DNA of 64,000 bases from Acidobacteriota bacterium (GCA_021787735.1 JAJYLL010000011.1:1-64000), one strand, 5' to 3'; shown: positions 9,601-21,266, counted from the first letter of the stretch. A program made the numbers and translations. The notes: a model not told the origin generated them from the letters alone.

Positions 9601-9840
9601 TTGGCAGCAACAAAAATTACCATTCGCAGCAACGGCTCAATTCGCGTCGAGGGAGATTTTGAAATTGTCGATTCCGAAGGCGGGGTGTTCGACCTTGCCG
9701 GCCGCACGACCATCGGCCTTTGCCGCTGCGGCCATTCGGAAAACAAGCCCTTTTGCGACGGGTCCCACAGGAAGGCGGGATTTCAGTCCGAAATCAAGGC
9801 CCGCGCCTTGCCGCCTCCCGTTCCTAAGCCAACCACGTAG
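9601..9840 (+). CDS. CDGSH iron-sulfur domain protein (TTG start)
   Basis: GLCRCGHSENKPFCDGSHRKAGF. Confidence 0.9.
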   Translation: MAATKITIRSNGSIRVEGDFEIVDSEGGVFDLAGRTTIGLCRCGHSENKPFCDGSHRKAGFQSEIKARALPPPVPKPTT

Positions 9841-9911
9841 CAGGCAGGGCAGAACCGCGAGACACAGCACGTTTTTTTGACCGCCGCCGTCGGCGCAGGA
9901 GAGTACGAGGG

Positions 9912-11933
9912 CTATTTTTGCGGCGGTGTGTGCATCGCCGTCTTTTCCCACGCTTCCAGGATTCCGCCCACGGTCCAGGCCTGGGCAATGCATCCGCGAG
10001 GCGTAAACGGCGGGTCGGCGTCATAAATTTCGCCCACCGTTCCCAGTCCTTGGGCCTGCAGATGGTGAAACACCGGAGCAAGGAACGAGGCTGCGGCCGC
10101 AGGATCGTTGTGGACCCGCAGGTGCGCCTTCACAAAAGGCCCCAGCAGCCATCCCCAGACGGTCCCTTCATGGTAAGCTCCGTCGCGCTCCGCCTGGTTT
10201 CCCGTATAGGTTCCCTTGTATTGAGGATCGTCGGGCGCAAGCGTTCGCAGCCCCGGCGTGGCCTGCAAATGACGGCCTACGACGTCAACAATGGCCCGCT
10301 GCCTTTGCTCGTCGAAAGGGCTTTGCGGCAGGGACACGGCAAAAATCTGGTTGGGCCTTTGCGACGCGTCGTTGCCCTCCGGGCCGTCCAGCACGTCAAA
10401 GCAGAATCCTGCCGGTGCGTTCCAGAACCGCTCAAATCCCTTGATGGCTTCCTGCGCCGAATGCTGAAAGTCATCACCTGGGCTCTCGAGTCCGTCCGCG
10501 AATTCTTTCATTGCCACCAGCGCATTCAGCCACAACGCGTTGATCTCCACCGGCTTGCCGATTCGCGGCGTCATCACCTGGTCGCCGACTTTGGCATCCA
10601 TCCAGGTCAGTTGCAACCCTTCCTGCCCCGCGTAAAGCAGCCCGTCGGCACGGTCAAGGTGAATGTCGTATCGCGTGCCGCGCATGTAGGCGGCGATCAT
10701 CTCGCAGAGCACCGGAAAGACCTGTTTCAGAAAATCCCGGTCGTGGGTGTGGTTCCAGTAAGCGCGCACGGCCTGGAAATACCAGAGGGTGGCGTCGACG
10801 GTGTTGAATTCGGGCTTCTCTCCCGATTCCAGAAAGCGGTTCGGAAGCATGCCACCGTCGGCTAATCCGGCCCACGCGAGCAGGATGCTGCGAGCCACTT
10901 GCGGCCGGCCGGTTGCCAGCGCCAGACCCGGCAGCGCAACCATGGTGTCACGCCCCCAGTCGCTGAACCAGTGGTAACCGGCAATCACCGTAAAGCCGTC
11001 CGTGTCTTTAACCTTCCGCTTCACCACAAACTGGTCCGCGGCTAGCGCGAGCTGGTCAATCCAGTTTGGAACCCGAACGCTGCGGTGCACCTCGTGAAAT
11101 TGCTCCAGCAACGTTTTCGCCCGCTGATCGTAGCGGTCAAGCGCTGCTTGCTCGTCCAGGCCGGGCTGGGCGTCGGTACTGGCGACCATCAGGACCGAAT
11201 CGCCGGGCTTCAGTTCCGCCACGAAGGTTCCCGCGTGCAGATGGTCTTCCTGGTGGGTCATACCGCGCTGCGCTTCCATCGTAAGCTCAAACGCGCGATA
11301 CCACTGGTGGCACGGATCAAACCGGGCTGCCGAGCTCAGCACATAGAAGGGCGCGGCTCCCGCGAACGCATTCACGCACAAACCGTGCTCCACGCAGGTA
11401 ATCCCCATCCGCCAGTTACCGGCGCGGGTCAGGCTGTGAAAGTCGCGATAGTTTACCAGCGCCTTGATGCTCAGCTTCACGTTGGCACTGGCGCGTTCCA
11501 GGCGATAGCGGATGTAGGTGGTGTTCGCGCCGTGCTCCATCCAGATCTTCTTGCTCACCAGCGCGTCGGCGCAGGCATAGGTCCACACAGGACTCATACC
11601 CTCGAGCCGAAACTCCTCGATTCTGCGGTAGCCTTGGGGTTCAATCACTCCACTGCGCCAGCGGTTGGTGGCCAGCGGATAAGGCCGGCCGTCGTATTCA
11701 ACGACCTCATCAAATTTCGGCACCAGCAGGGTACGTCCCACCGGGGGCTGCAAGGCCGCAATCAGCAGACCGTGATAGCGGCGCGTGAGTTGCCCGCCCA
11801 CCGTGCCGGAGGCAAAACCGCCCTGCCCATTGGTCAAAAGCCACTCGCGCGACTCCGAAGCTTCAATGTCGCCGCAAATTTCGCGGCCAAAGCTGATCAG
11901 GGGTGTACACGTCGTCGTATTGGCATCATCCAT
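9912..11933 (-). CDS. Amylo-alpha-1,6-glucosidase / glycogen debranching enzyme family
   Basis: EWLLTNGQGGFASGTVGGQLTRRYHGLLIAALQPP; AGYHWFSDWGRDTMVALPGL; GTVWGWLLGPF; start assigned to MDDANTT. Confidence 0.9.
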   Translation of the reverse strand: MDDANTTTCTPLISFGREICGDIEASESREWLLTNGQGGFASGTVGGQLTRRYHGLLIAALQPPVGRTLLVPKFDEVVEYDGRPYPLATNRWRSGVIEPQGYRRIEEFRLEGMSPVWTYACADALVSKKIWMEHGANTTYIRYRLERASANVKLSIKALVNYRDFHSLTRAGNWRMGITCVEHGLCVNAFAGAAPFYVLSSAARFDPCHQWYRAFELTMEAQRGMTHQEDHLHAGTFVAELKPGDSVLMVASTDAQPGLDEQAALDRYDQRAKTLLEQFHEVHRSVRVPNWIDQLALAADQFVVKRKVKDTDGFTVIAGYHWFSDWGRDTMVALPGLALATGRPQVARSILLAWAGLADGGMLPNRFLESGEKPEFNTVDATLWYFQAVRAYWNHTHDRDFLKQVFPVLCEMIAAYMRGTRYDIHLDRADGLLYAGQEGLQLTWMDAKVGDQVMTPRIGKPVEINALWLNALVAMKEFADGLESPGDDFQHSAQEAIKGFERFWNAPAGFCFDVLDGPEGNDASQRPNQIFAVSLPQSPFDEQRQRAIVDVVGRHLQATPGLRTLAPDDPQYKGTYTGNQAERDGAYHEGTVWGWLLGPFVKAHLRVHNDPAAAASFLAPVFHHLQAQGLGTVGEIYDADPPFTPRGCIAQAWTVGGILEAWEKTAMHTPPQK

Positions 11934-12189
11934 AGAGCACCTGACGAAATCCCACTGCAAAGTTTGAGGTCCAGCGCCACGACCGTCCCCACAACGGTCA
12001 AACATACCCCCGCACGGGCTTGCGGTCAATCGTTGGAATGATTTAGCTGAGGTTGGACGCCGGTGTGAGAGGGGGCCTTGCGGCCGGGGACGGCTTTGCC
12101 ACAAGGTTCAATGTTTAACGCAGCGGGCCCTGCATTGAATCATTCGCAAAGGCCGCTAGGGCGCAAAACGGGTCTGCTCTACAAAACCT

Positions 12190-14835
12190 TCAGCATCCCA
12201 CGCCGCATTGCTGCAGCAGCTTGGCCACCAGGCCCGTCCAGCCGGTCTGGTGGCTGGCACCGATGCCGGCGCCGTTATCGCCGTGGAAGTATTCGTTGAA
12301 CAGGATCAGGTCGCGCCAGTAGGGATCGGTCTGGAACATTTCCGTTTCGCCGTAAACCGGACGCCGCCCGTCCGCGCCACGCAGGAAGATCCGGCACAGA
12401 CGCAGGGAGATCATGCGTGCCACCTCCCACAGCGTCAGCATGTTGCCGGAGCCCGTCGGGCATTCCACTTTGAAATCGTCGCCGTAATAGTAGTGGTATT
12501 TCTGCAGCGATTCGATGATCAGGAAATTGACGGGAAACCACACCGGCCCCCGCCAGTTACTGTTGCCGCCAAAAAGCCCCGTTGTTGACTCGGCCGGCTC
12601 GTAGTCCACCGAGTGCGAATGCCCGTCCAGTCGCAGCGAGTACGGATGCGCCTCGTGATACTTCGAAAGCGCGCGGATTCCGTAGGGCGAGAGGAACTCG
12701 TTTTCGTCCAGCATGTATTTCAGCACGCGCAGCAGCCGCTCGCGCGTGGAGATTGAGAGCAGCCGACGCACGCCCTGCTCGGACATCCTGCTGGTATCCA
12801 TGAGGTTGACCGTGTTGGGATGGAAATCCAGGAACCACTGCATTCTGGCCTTAAAACCGGGAAAGCGGTTCACGATTTCCGGCTCCAGCGTCTGCACCGC
12901 AAACAGCGGAATCAGCCCCACCATGGAGCGAACTTTCATAAAAACGTGGCGCGAATCGGACAAGCTGAGCACGTCGTAGTAGAAGCCGTCCTCTTCGTCC
13001 CACAGCTCGATGTCCTTGCCGCCGCGGTTGTTCATGGCGTCCACAATGTAAACAAAGTGCTCGAAGAACTTGCTCGCCACGTCTTCATAAGCGGGGTCTT
13101 CCTTGGCCAGCTCAAAAGCGATCACCAGCATGGTCAGGCTGTACATGGCCATCCAACTGGTCCCGTCCGACTGCTCAATTGATTCACCCATGGGCAGCGG
13201 CTTCGAGCGGTCAAAAATCCCGATATTATCGAGCCCCAGGAATCCACCCTCGAACACATTGTTGCCCTGCGGGTCTTTCCGGTTCACCCACCAGGTGAAA
13301 TAGAGCATCAGCTTGTGAAACACGCGCTCCAGAAAATTCCGATCACCCTTGCCGCGGCGCTTCTTTTCGATCTTGTAAACGCGCCACGCCGCCCAGGCAT
13401 GCACGGGCGGATTCACGTCGCCAAAGGCCCACTCGTACGCCGGGAGCTGGCCGTTCGGGTGCATGTACCATTCACGCAGCAGCAGAATCAGCTGCCGCTT
13501 GGCGAAATCCGGATCCACCAGCGCCAGCGTTATGCAATGGAAGCCCAGGTCCCACGCCGCATACCACGGGTACTCCCACTTGTCCGGAATGGAGATCACA
13601 TCGTTGTTGTAAAGATTCACCCACTCGTGGTTGCGTCCTTCCCAGCGCTCGGGCGGCGGTGCGGGGCACGCGGGATCGCCTTCCAGCCAGGTCCGCACGT
13701 CGTAGTGGTAATACTGCTTGCTCCACAGCATGCCCGCCAATGCCTGGCGCATCACACTTTTGGAATCATCGGCCAGCCCCTCCGGCACAATCGTCCGGTA
13801 ATATTCTTCAGCTTCCGCGATGCGCTGCTCAAACGGGCCGGTGAAAGAATCGGCCAGCATGCCGGCGGCGGGCTGGGTATTTGTGAAGCGCAAACGAATT
13901 TCTGCGCTTTTGCCCGGCTCAATCTTCAGGTGGTAGTGCGCCGCGCCTTTGGAACCGTCGCTCGAATTCGCTGCCAACTGGTCGCCGTGAACCACCACGT
14001 TGTTGATACCGTCTTTCACATAAGGCGTCCGGTTCTCTACGCCGAACAGCCGCTTAAAGTTGGTCTCGTTTTCTGTGAACAGCAGATTGGGAGCGCCCCC
14101 GGCCACAAGCCATCGCGTGCCGTAATATTCGTGCTCCACTTTCATCACGCTGGCGCCGTCAACGGGCTGGTCTTTTGAAACTCTGGGACGATGATCGCCG
14201 CGCCCCCACGACCACCGGTTACGGAACCAGACCGTCGGCAGCAGATCGAGTTCGACCGCTTCCGGCCCGCGGTTCCACGCCGTCACCTTAATGAGAATGT
14301 CCTCTTCAGTGGCCTTGGCGTATTCCACAAACACATCAAAGTATCGGCTTTCATTGAAAACGCCGGTATCCAGCAGTTCGAATTCCGGGTCCCCGCGCCC
14401 ACGCCTGCGGTTTTCTTCAACCAGTTGCGTGTAGGGAAACTCCGCCTGGGGATATTTGTAGAGAAACTTCATGTAAGAGTGCGTGGGAGTGGAGTCGAGA
14501 TAAAAGTAGTACTCTTTGACGTCCTCTCCGTGGTTGCCTTCGTTTCCCGTCAGGCCGAAAAGTCGTTCTTTCAGGATGGGATCGCGGCCGTTCCAGAAGG
14601 CGAACGCCAGGCAGATGTATTGATGCCGGTCGCAGATGCCGCCAATGCCGTCTTCACCCCAGCGGTAGGCGCGGCTGCGCGCATGATCGTGCGGCAGGTA
14701 TTCCCAAGCCGTTCCGTTAGCACTGTAATCCTCCCGCACTGTGCCCCATTCGCGCTCTGAGAGATACGGCCCCCAGCGGTTCCAATGGCGGTCGTGTTGC
14801 CGCGATTCTTCAATTCGCTGTTCTTCTGCAGTCAT
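12190..14835 (-). CDS. GH63/MGH1-type glycoside hydrolase
   Basis: [92 protein letters not shown]. Confidence 0.9.
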   Translation of the reverse strand: MTAEEQRIEESRQHDRHWNRWGPYLSEREWGTVREDYSANGTAWEYLPHDHARSRAYRWGEDGIGGICDRHQYICLAFAFWNGRDPILKERLFGLTGNEGNHGEDVKEYYFYLDSTPTHSYMKFLYKYPQAEFPYTQLVEENRRRGRGDPEFELLDTGVFNESRYFDVFVEYAKATEEDILIKVTAWNRGPEAVELDLLPTVWFRNRWSWGRGDHRPRVSKDQPVDGASVMKVEHEYYGTRWLVAGGAPNLLFTENETNFKRLFGVENRTPYVKDGINNVVVHGDQLAANSSDGSKGAAHYHLKIEPGKSAEIRLRFTNTQPAAGMLADSFTGPFEQRIAEAEEYYRTIVPEGLADDSKSVMRQALAGMLWSKQYYHYDVRTWLEGDPACPAPPPERWEGRNHEWVNLYNNDVISIPDKWEYPWYAAWDLGFHCITLALVDPDFAKRQLILLLREWYMHPNGQLPAYEWAFGDVNPPVHAWAAWRVYKIEKKRRGKGDRNFLERVFHKLMLYFTWWVNRKDPQGNNVFEGGFLGLDNIGIFDRSKPLPMGESIEQSDGTSWMAMYSLTMLVIAFELAKEDPAYEDVASKFFEHFVYIVDAMNNRGGKDIELWDEEDGFYYDVLSLSDSRHVFMKVRSMVGLIPLFAVQTLEPEIVNRFPGFKARMQWFLDFHPNTVNLMDTSRMSEQGVRRLLSISTRERLLRVLKYMLDENEFLSPYGIRALSKYHEAHPYSLRLDGHSHSVDYEPAESTTGLFGGNSNWRGPVWFPVNFLIIESLQKYHYYYGDDFKVECPTGSGNMLTLWEVARMISLRLCRIFLRGADGRRPVYGETEMFQTDPYWRDLILFNEYFHGDNGAGIGASHQTGWTGLVAKLLQQCGVGC

Positions 14836-15047
14836 AGGGGGGATTGTATCCTATGTCGGAGGCTCCGCGCTTTAACGTTGCGAACCTCACAATTGACGCT
14901 GGCCTTGGACGGTGCTACAAGCAATAGATAGGACAAAAACGAAGCAGGGCAGCGGAAAGACCTTCGGCAGGCACGGGCCTCAAAGCTTTCCTGTCGGGCG
15001 CAGAGGGTCATCACGCCGTTCCGCTAAGCTGCCTGAAGGAGCTGACG

Positions 15048-16025
15048 ATGAAACGACGAGATTTCCTGAAAGAAGGCACCGCCGCCGCGGCAGGTCTGGC
15101 AGCCTCGCAAAGTCTGTTGCAGCCGCTTGCGGCTGCTGATAAGGGTGCGCGCCCGGGAAGGACGATTCCCCGCCGCCCGCTGGGAAAGACCGGCGAGCAT
15201 CTTTCCATCATCGCCATGGGCGGCATTGTGGTGATGGATGTTACCCAATCTTTTGCCAATAAGATTGTGGCTGAGGCCGTCGATCGCGGCGTCAATTATG
15301 TCGACATCGCTCCCTCCTACGGCAACGCGCAGGAGAGGATGGGCCCGGCGCTCAAGCCTTACCGCGACCGCGTCTTCCTGGCCTGCAAGGAGATTGCCCG
15401 CGACAAGGCCGGCGCCCAGAAGGAACTTGAAGGATCTCTCCGCCGGCTCCAGACAGACCACGTCGATCTCTACCAGCTTCACGCTCTTGCCAAGATGGAA
15501 GACGTGCACAAGGCGCTCGGCCCGGGCGGCGCCATTGAGGCTTTTGTCGAAGCCCGAAAGTCCGGCAAGGTGCGCTTCCTTGGATTTTCGGCGCACTCTG
15601 TTGAAGCCGCGCTGGTGGCCATGGACCAGTTCGATTTTGACACCGTGCTTTTCCCTATCAATTTCGTCATGTACTCGCAGGCCAATTTCGGTCCGCAGAT
15701 CATCCAGCGCGCCCGCGAAAAACAGATGGGCATGATGGCCATCAAGGCCATGGCCAAAACGGTGTGGCCGGCGTCCGAAAAAAAGAACCATCCTTACGGC
15801 AAGTGCTGGTACGAGCCGACGCAGCTTCCCAAGCAAGCGGAACTGGCGTTGCGCTGGACACTCTCGCAGGCCGTCACGGCCGCCATTCCGCCCGGCGAAA
15901 TCGATTACTTCCGCCTGGCAATGGATGTGGCCGAGCGCTTCACTCCGGTGAATGATGACGAAACCAAAACGCTGATGGCCCAGGCTAAAGGCCTCCAGCC
16001 GTTGTTCCATCTCGGCTCAGCTTAG
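15048..16025 (+). CDS. Tat-signal aldo/keto reductase
   Basis: MKRRDFLKEG signal; RRPLGKTGEHLSIIAMGG; DIAPSYGNAQERMGPALK; DLYQLHAL. Confidence 0.9.
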   Translation: MKRRDFLKEGTAAAAGLAASQSLLQPLAAADKGARPGRTIPRRPLGKTGEHLSIIAMGGIVVMDVTQSFANKIVAEAVDRGVNYVDIAPSYGNAQERMGPALKPYRDRVFLACKEIARDKAGAQKELEGSLRRLQTDHVDLYQLHALAKMEDVHKALGPGGAIEAFVEARKSGKVRFLGFSAHSVEAALVAMDQFDFDTVLFPINFVMYSQANFGPQIIQRAREKQMGMMAIKAMAKTVWPASEKKNHPYGKCWYEPTQLPKQAELALRWTLSQAVTAAIPPGEIDYFRLAMDVAERFTPVNDDETKTLMAQAKGLQPLFHLGSA

Positions 16026-16233
16026 GCATGGCCCTGGCACGGCAGAGTTCGCTTTCTAGCGTCGCAGGGATTGCCTCGTATCTACGCAAAATCCGCAGGG
16101 CCGCGACACCGGCCCTGCACTACACCCTCGATCGCCACAACGAGGCTCTGCGCCGGGCCCTATCTTGTGTTATCCTTCCCATTTTGCTCTGTGCAACTCT
16201 GCCCATCAGGCGAAATTAACTTCGAGGAAGTTT

Positions 16234-17589
16234 ATGACCCAATATCGTTACACCTTGCCCGAACGAGAAATCCCCAAAACCTGGTACAACGTAATTCCCG
16301 ACCTGCCCGCTCCCTTGCCGCCGCCCCTGCATCCCGGCACCGGCGCCCCGGCCGGGCCGGAGGACCTGGCGCCCATTTTTCCCATGGCGCTGATCGAGCA
16401 GGAAGTTTCCTCCGCGCGCAACATCGCCATTCCGGAACCCGTACTTGATGTGCTTCGGATGTGGCGGCCCACGCCGCTCTACCGGGCACTCCGCCTGGAG
16501 CAGGCACTCGGCACGCCCGCCAAAATTTTCTATAAGTATGAAGGCGTTTCACCCGCCGGCAGCCACAAGCCGAACACCGCCGTCGCACAGGCGTATTACA
16601 ACAAGGCAGCGGGCATCAAGCGGCTTTGCACGGAAACCGGCGCCGGACAGTGGGGCAGCGCGCTCTCCTATGCGTGCAACGTTTTCGGTATCGAGTGCAT
16701 GGTTTACATGGTGAAGTGCAGTTACTACCAGAAGCCGCACCGCCGCACCATCATGCAGTGCTGGGGCGCCAACTGCATCCCGTCGCCCAGCGACAAGACG
16801 GCCGCCGGGCGCGAGATGCTGGCCGCTGATCCCGAATGTCCCGGCAGCCTGGGCATTGCCATCAGCGAGGCCGTCGAGGACGCCGCCAGCCGGCAGGACA
16901 CCAATTATTCCCTCGGCAGCGTGCTCAACCACGTCCTGCTCCACCAGACCGTCATCGGCCAGGAAGCCATTGACCAGCTCAAGCTGGCCGGCGCCTCCCC
17001 GGACATCGTGATAGGGTGTTGCGGCGGCGGCAGCAACTTTGGCGGGCTGGCCTTTCCGTTTGTCCCGCTGAAGGCCGCGGGAAAGGATATCCGCCTGATC
17101 GCCGTTGAACCCGCCGCCTGCCCCACCATGACCAAGGGCCTCTATGCCTATGACTTCGGCGACAAGAGCGGCATGACGCCCCTGCTGAAAATGGAGACCC
17201 TCGGGCACGACTTTATTCCTCCCGGCATCCACGCTGGCGGGCTCCGCTATCACGGCATGTCGCCGCTGGTCAGCCTGCTCCACCAGGAAGGCGTTGTGAA
17301 AGCGGTCAGCTATCCGCAATTGCAATGCTTCGAGGCCGCCCTCACCTTCGCGCGCGCGGAAGGACTCGTGGTGGCGCCGGAAACTTCGCACGCCGTCTGC
17401 TCAGCCATCGATGAGGCGCTGAAAGCGAAAGAGGAAGGCAAAGAGAGGACCATCCTCTTCAACCTCAGCGGCCACGGCTTCTTCGATATGGCCGCGTACG
17501 AAAAGTATTTTGCCGGCGAACTCACCGACTACGAGTATCCGGAAGAAAAAGTCCACGAAGCCCTGGCACACCTGCCCCAAGTGCCGTAG
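16234..17589 (+). CDS. trpB2: TrpB2-type tryptophan synthase beta-like PLP enzyme
   Basis: [21 protein letters not shown] Lys site, [31 protein letters not shown]; internal Met start. Confidence 0.92.
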   Translation: MTQYRYTLPEREIPKTWYNVIPDLPAPLPPPLHPGTGAPAGPEDLAPIFPMALIEQEVSSARNIAIPEPVLDVLRMWRPTPLYRALRLEQALGTPAKIFYKYEGVSPAGSHKPNTAVAQAYYNKAAGIKRLCTETGAGQWGSALSYACNVFGIECMVYMVKCSYYQKPHRRTIMQCWGANCIPSPSDKTAAGREMLAADPECPGSLGIAISEAVEDAASRQDTNYSLGSVLNHVLLHQTVIGQEAIDQLKLAGASPDIVIGCCGGGSNFGGLAFPFVPLKAAGKDIRLIAVEPAACPTMTKGLYAYDFGDKSGMTPLLKMETLGHDFIPPGIHAGGLRYHGMSPLVSLLHQEGVVKAVSYPQLQCFEAALTFARAEGLVVAPETSHAVCSAIDEALKAKEEGKERTILFNLSGHGFFDMAAYEKYFAGELTDYEYPEEKVHEALAHLPQVP

Positions 17590-17842
17590 CGCGGGTATTG
17601 CTGTTAGCTCTCAGCTTTCAGGGTGCTTGTTCGCGGGGATTTCCGCTTTGCGGCAGGAGTAATTTCTGAATTGTTCCGGCTGAGCGCCGCGGGCTCAGGA
17701 AGCCGCCGCAAAGCCGCAAAAACAAAAAGCAGCCGAGCCTCCGTGGTGCGAGACCCTGCTGCCTTTTGCCTTACCCGAGGTACGGTGCGGCCCGACGGCT
17801 CGAAATCAGACCATCAAGGCTCGTACCGCTGCGCGTCCGCTC

Positions 17843-19027
17843 TTATCGTCGTCCTCCACGGCCGTTGCCGTGCCCGCCGCCGTGCACTTCCTGGCGCTGC
17901 GCATTGCCATGCCCCTCCTGTGCCGGGCGGCCTTGGTTGCTGCGCTGCATCTCCTGCGGGCGAGCCTGGAACTGGCCCCGCTGCTGGTACGTGTTGCGCG
18001 GGTTGCTCCTGTACATTGGCTGTTCATTCATGCGCTGCGGGGCCTGCCTATACATTGGCTGCTGGTTCATCCGCTGTGAGTTCTCCCTGTACATTGGCTG
18101 GTTCGTGCGCTGCACGGGAGCACGGTTTTCAAAGCGGGTGTTTGGCTGTTGTGAACGGTTGCCGGAAAACGACTGGAAGCCTCTCTGGTTGCCGCCCCGG
18201 GCTTGCTCGGGCCGCGCAAAAGTGCGGCCGCCCGTCCTTTCAACCGGTGCGCGGTTGTTACGCCCGAAGCTCCGGAACTCACCGGCCCTCGGCGTCGCCG
18301 CGAATTCCGGACGCCCATGGTTATACGACGCCCGTTGCACCGGGTTGGAGCGCGCAAACTGCTGCTGGCGGACCTGCTGATTGACTGGTCCGAAGCGCCG
18401 GCCTCTCTCCGCAGCCATCTGCCCACGTGTGGGGCGAATGTTCATTCCGCCCGGCCCGCCGTGGTAGCTGACGCGCTCGCCACGGAAGCGGTCGTTCACG
18501 TTGCGGTAGTAGACGTTTGTAATGTATGTGTTATGGACGTTGTTCATGGCGCGGTTGTAATAGAACCGGTCGTGGTCCCAGTACCCGCCGAAGTAACCGA
18601 AGCTGGTGTAGCCAAACCCGTAATTGATTCCTCCGTAGTAGCCAACCGAATATCCCCAGTAGCCCGGGCTCCAGCCGTAGCCGCCGTCCTCATAACCCCA
18701 GTAACCCGGCGTCCACATCGCTCCGATAAAGGGCGCAGGCACCCACGTGCCCGGCACCCAGTAGTAGCCGTAGGCAGGGTCCCAGGCCCAGTAGCCCGGC
18801 GTCCAGATGTAACCGGGGGCCGGGCAGGGCGGCTGTTCATAAACCGGCAATGCCGGCGGCCCGAAATTGACAAAGACGCCAACACTCACTCCGGCGTGCG
18901 ACCGCGTTGGCGCCGCAATCATCGCCAGTCCCAGCAATAACGTTCCAACCAGGCAGCCGACCATCGTCCGCCGGCCGATTCGCCATCTTTTTTCAGGTTG
19001 AGTCATCTTGAATTCGTTTTCTCTCAT
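17843..19027 (-). CDS. YXWGXW-type repeat exported protein with low-complexity Q/R/N-rich tail
   Basis: Signal peptide; PGYIWTPGYWAWDPAYGYYWVPGTWVPAPFIGAMWTPGYWGYEDGGYGWSPGYWGY; QPMYR repeats; GGGAGGTGC RBS before ATG at 19027. Confidence 0.8.
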   Translation of the reverse strand: MRENEFKMTQPEKRWRIGRRTMVGCLVGTLLLGLAMIAAPTRSHAGVSVGVFVNFGPPALPVYEQPPCPAPGYIWTPGYWAWDPAYGYYWVPGTWVPAPFIGAMWTPGYWGYEDGGYGWSPGYWGYSVGYYGGINYGFGYTSFGYFGGYWDHDRFYYNRAMNNVHNTYITNVYYRNVNDRFRGERVSYHGGPGGMNIRPTRGQMAAERGRRFGPVNQQVRQQQFARSNPVQRASYNHGRPEFAATPRAGEFRSFGRNNRAPVERTGGRTFARPEQARGGNQRGFQSFSGNRSQQPNTRFENRAPVQRTNQPMYRENSQRMNQQPMYRQAPQRMNEQPMYRSNPRNTYQQRGQFQARPQEMQRSNQGRPAQEGHGNAQRQEVHGGGHGNGRGGRR

Positions 19028-19515
19028 TATTGCACCTCCCCTTTCAGGCCCTTGCACACGTACTTACCCAACTTTATCCAAAGCAACCGGCTCTCCATCT
19101 TTGAGCTGATTTTCGTAAGCTACTGATTTGACAATTAATAAATTTCTCACTAGTGCCGAAGGCGGACCCTGGAACCCGGCAAATTCATCTGGTGCGGGTA
19201 AAACTTACCAGCCTGCAAGGCTATCAAAAACAATGGTTTGTTACGGAGTTATTGACCGCGCGGATAAATTCCGGGGCGGGTAACTCACTATGAAGCCGTT
19301 CCGGGAGTTCGTCACCGTAAACCCGCGGTCGGCGTGCACCGAAAGCGCAAGCTAATTTCCCCTGTCCGGCGCACCTTCATGCGGTCCAGTGCACTTGTCA
19401 CCGTCTCCTCCGCCTCACGCGTGGGTTAATTATCAGATCGCCCCAGCGGCACGCGATGGCTTTCCCCCGAACGCGTCGCCCGCAGTATAAACCGCCGCAC
19501 ACCAGGTTACAAGCC

Positions 19516-19551
19516 GCTTCCGATGAGCTTCCGATGAGCTTCCGATGAGCT
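19516..19551. repeat. Tandem 11-bp repeat (GCTTCCGATGA x3)
   Basis: Three exact consecutive copies, then GCT. Confidence 0.9.
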
Positions 19552-19663
19552 GGCGCGTTCGCAAGGCCGACCGGGCGGAGAGTACGCTCGAATCGCAGTG
19601 TCTTCGAACTCGGGAAGCAATGAGTTGATGGCTTGGATAGGGTCCTGAGCGCCCCCGGCCCTT

Positions 19664-20137
19664 TCAGTAGAGGATCTTGTCCGTTTTTCCCTGCCACGCC
19701 TTGAACGGCAGCAGAGCGTCGCCGTGCGGAAGCCGCTCGATAGGAATTCGTTGTCTTTCGTAAGGCAGCGTCATCTGTTCTCTGATGGATTTGTCATTGA
19801 AGCCCGCCTGGGCCACATCTTCTGTGAGCGCCGCGAAATAGACATGGCTCGGCCGCGCCCAGTGGATAGCTCCCAGGCACATCGGACACGGTTCGCTGGT
19901 GGAGTAAATTTCGCATCCGCTCAGCTCAAAGCGTCCCAGTTTCGAGCAGGCATTCCTGATCGCAATGATTTCGGCATGGGCCGTCGGATCGTTGCCCGAA
20001 GTGACGGCGTTCGTTCCTGCGGCGATAACCTCACCGTCGCGCACCACAAGAGCGGCAAACGGTCCGCCCCTGCCGCTTCCAACGTTTTTCACTGCCAGTT
20101 GGATGGCTCTTTGCATCAGCTGATTTTTGTCCATCAA
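19664..20137 (-). CDS. Nucleoside/guanine deaminase (cytidine deaminase-like fold)
   Basis: TAHAEIIAIRNAC and EPCPMCLGAIHWARPSHVYFA zinc-binding motifs. Confidence 0.88.
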   Translation of the reverse strand: MMDKNQLMQRAIQLAVKNVGSGRGGPFAALVVRDGEVIAAGTNAVTSGNDPTAHAEIIAIRNACSKLGRFELSGCEIYSTSEPCPMCLGAIHWARPSHVYFAALTEDVAQAGFNDKSIREQMTLPYERQRIPIERLPHGDALLPFKAWQGKTDKILY

Positions 20138-20321
20138 TCCACCAGACGTTGCGAGGATTCGGCTTCTCCGAAAGCTCGATCAACTGCACCAGCAAGCCAA
20201 TATAACCCCAGCGTTAACGGATGAATCAACCGTTTAGTGCGCCGAATTACTTTTCCGCGAGTCGCGGTCCGTCCCGTGGGGTTTCACGTAGCGCGGTCCT
20301 TACGTCCCACGGCTCTCATTC

Positions 20322-20411
20322 TTGTAGCGTGGACATCCGGTCTTGTAATTCCGCGGCTCCTCCTTTAGGAAATCAACCTAACAACCGCAGGCCACAAGGG
20401 CCTGTGCTACG
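20322..20411. repeat. Dispersed palindromic repeat, copy 1
   Basis: Shares TTGTAGCG..., CGGCTC, and the identical 18-mer AACCGCAGGCCACAAGGG with 24600-24682. Confidence 0.6.
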
Positions 20412-20414
20412 ACA

Positions 20415-20948
20415 TCAAAACGGCTGCCAGTTGGCGCTTGATATGTACACGTTGGCCCCGCGGCCGGTGCTGCGGTTTTTGAGCGACAGGCAATAGAGCT
20501 GGCCGTGGCTGAAGCTCGCTTCGAGGGTGTGCTGTGTGCCGATCCAGGTCAAATGCAAGCCGCCGGCAAAATCGGTGGTGCTGGTATCAGGCGCCCCGAG
20601 CGCGTGCTGCACCTCATCAACCGACGGCGTGCCGCGCAGGCTTTGCGGATGCGTCTCACCCACGCCTGGCGCCTCCACGGTGCGGCTGGAATCTTCCGCC
20701 ACCATCTCGTCAAAGAAATCCTTGATGCGGCTTTCACGGCTGGCGATTTGCGCTGCCGCCCGCGCCTTCTCCATGCGCGGCAAGTAAACTTTGACGTAGG
20801 CAAACAGCCCCGCAGCCACAATCAGAATGACCACCTGAATCACAATCACGCGTGTCGAGATTTTGCCGGAATCGGAATGTTCCACCGAGTTGCCTCTCCT
20901 CCTATTCGCACGGGGGTTTTGTAAAGACGTTCCGATGGAGCGTCCCAT
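20415..20948 (-). CDS. Hypothetical single-TM protein
   Basis: VIVIQVVILIVAAGLFAYVKVYL TM then soluble domain; start uncertain. Confidence 0.5.
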   Translation of the reverse strand: MGRSIGTSLQNPRANRRRGNSVEHSDSGKISTRVIVIQVVILIVAAGLFAYVKVYLPRMEKARAAAQIASRESRIKDFFDEMVAEDSSRTVEAPGVGETHPQSLRGTPSVDEVQHALGAPDTSTTDFAGGLHLTWIGTQHTLEASFSHGQLYCLSLKNRSTGRGANVYISSANWQPF

Positions 20949-21064
20949 GTTTGCCGAATCAGTTACAACAAGAGGATTCCCCTCCAGGCCCGGAGGTCCG
21001 ATAGATTTTAGCCCACGACGTGAGCCGTGGGACGGCAGCGCACGTCAGAATCTCCAGCGCCTCT

Positions 21065-21140
21065 GAGGGGCGAAAGGAATAAGCCATGAATTTCGTACGC
21101 CCTCGGCGCAGCCCCACTGAACGAGTTTCTTTCGCCCCTC
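21065..21140. repeat. 12-bp perfect inverted repeat GAGGGGCGAAAG/CTTTCGCCCCTC
   Basis: Arms at 21065-21076 and 21129-21140. Confidence 0.7.
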
Positions 21141-21266
21141 CGGGAAATCGTTAAGCTATGCTTGCAACTGAATCCCATGGCACAGGCCATAGGCTAAGTT
21201 CTTCCGCCCCCCTTCGGGGGCTGACCATCGCCTTCCATAAGGCTGCGGGGCTTACCCGCAGGCGCG

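Noticed and set aside
9918-12041. Plus-strand ORFs 9918-10865 and 11085-12041
   Set aside because: Antisense to the glycogen-debranching-type gene; composition typical of shadow ORFs.
15024-17391. Minus-strand ORFs 15024-16010 and 16549-17391
   Set aside because: Antisense to the aldo/keto reductase and trpB2, no domain similarity seen.
19516-19551. Possible CRISPR from direct repeats
   Set aside because: Only three 11-bp units with no spacers; a simple tandem repeat. No CRISPR array seen anywhere.
20281-20292. GTTTCACGTAGC resembling half a parS
   Set aside because: Only one half-site matches; not palindromic.
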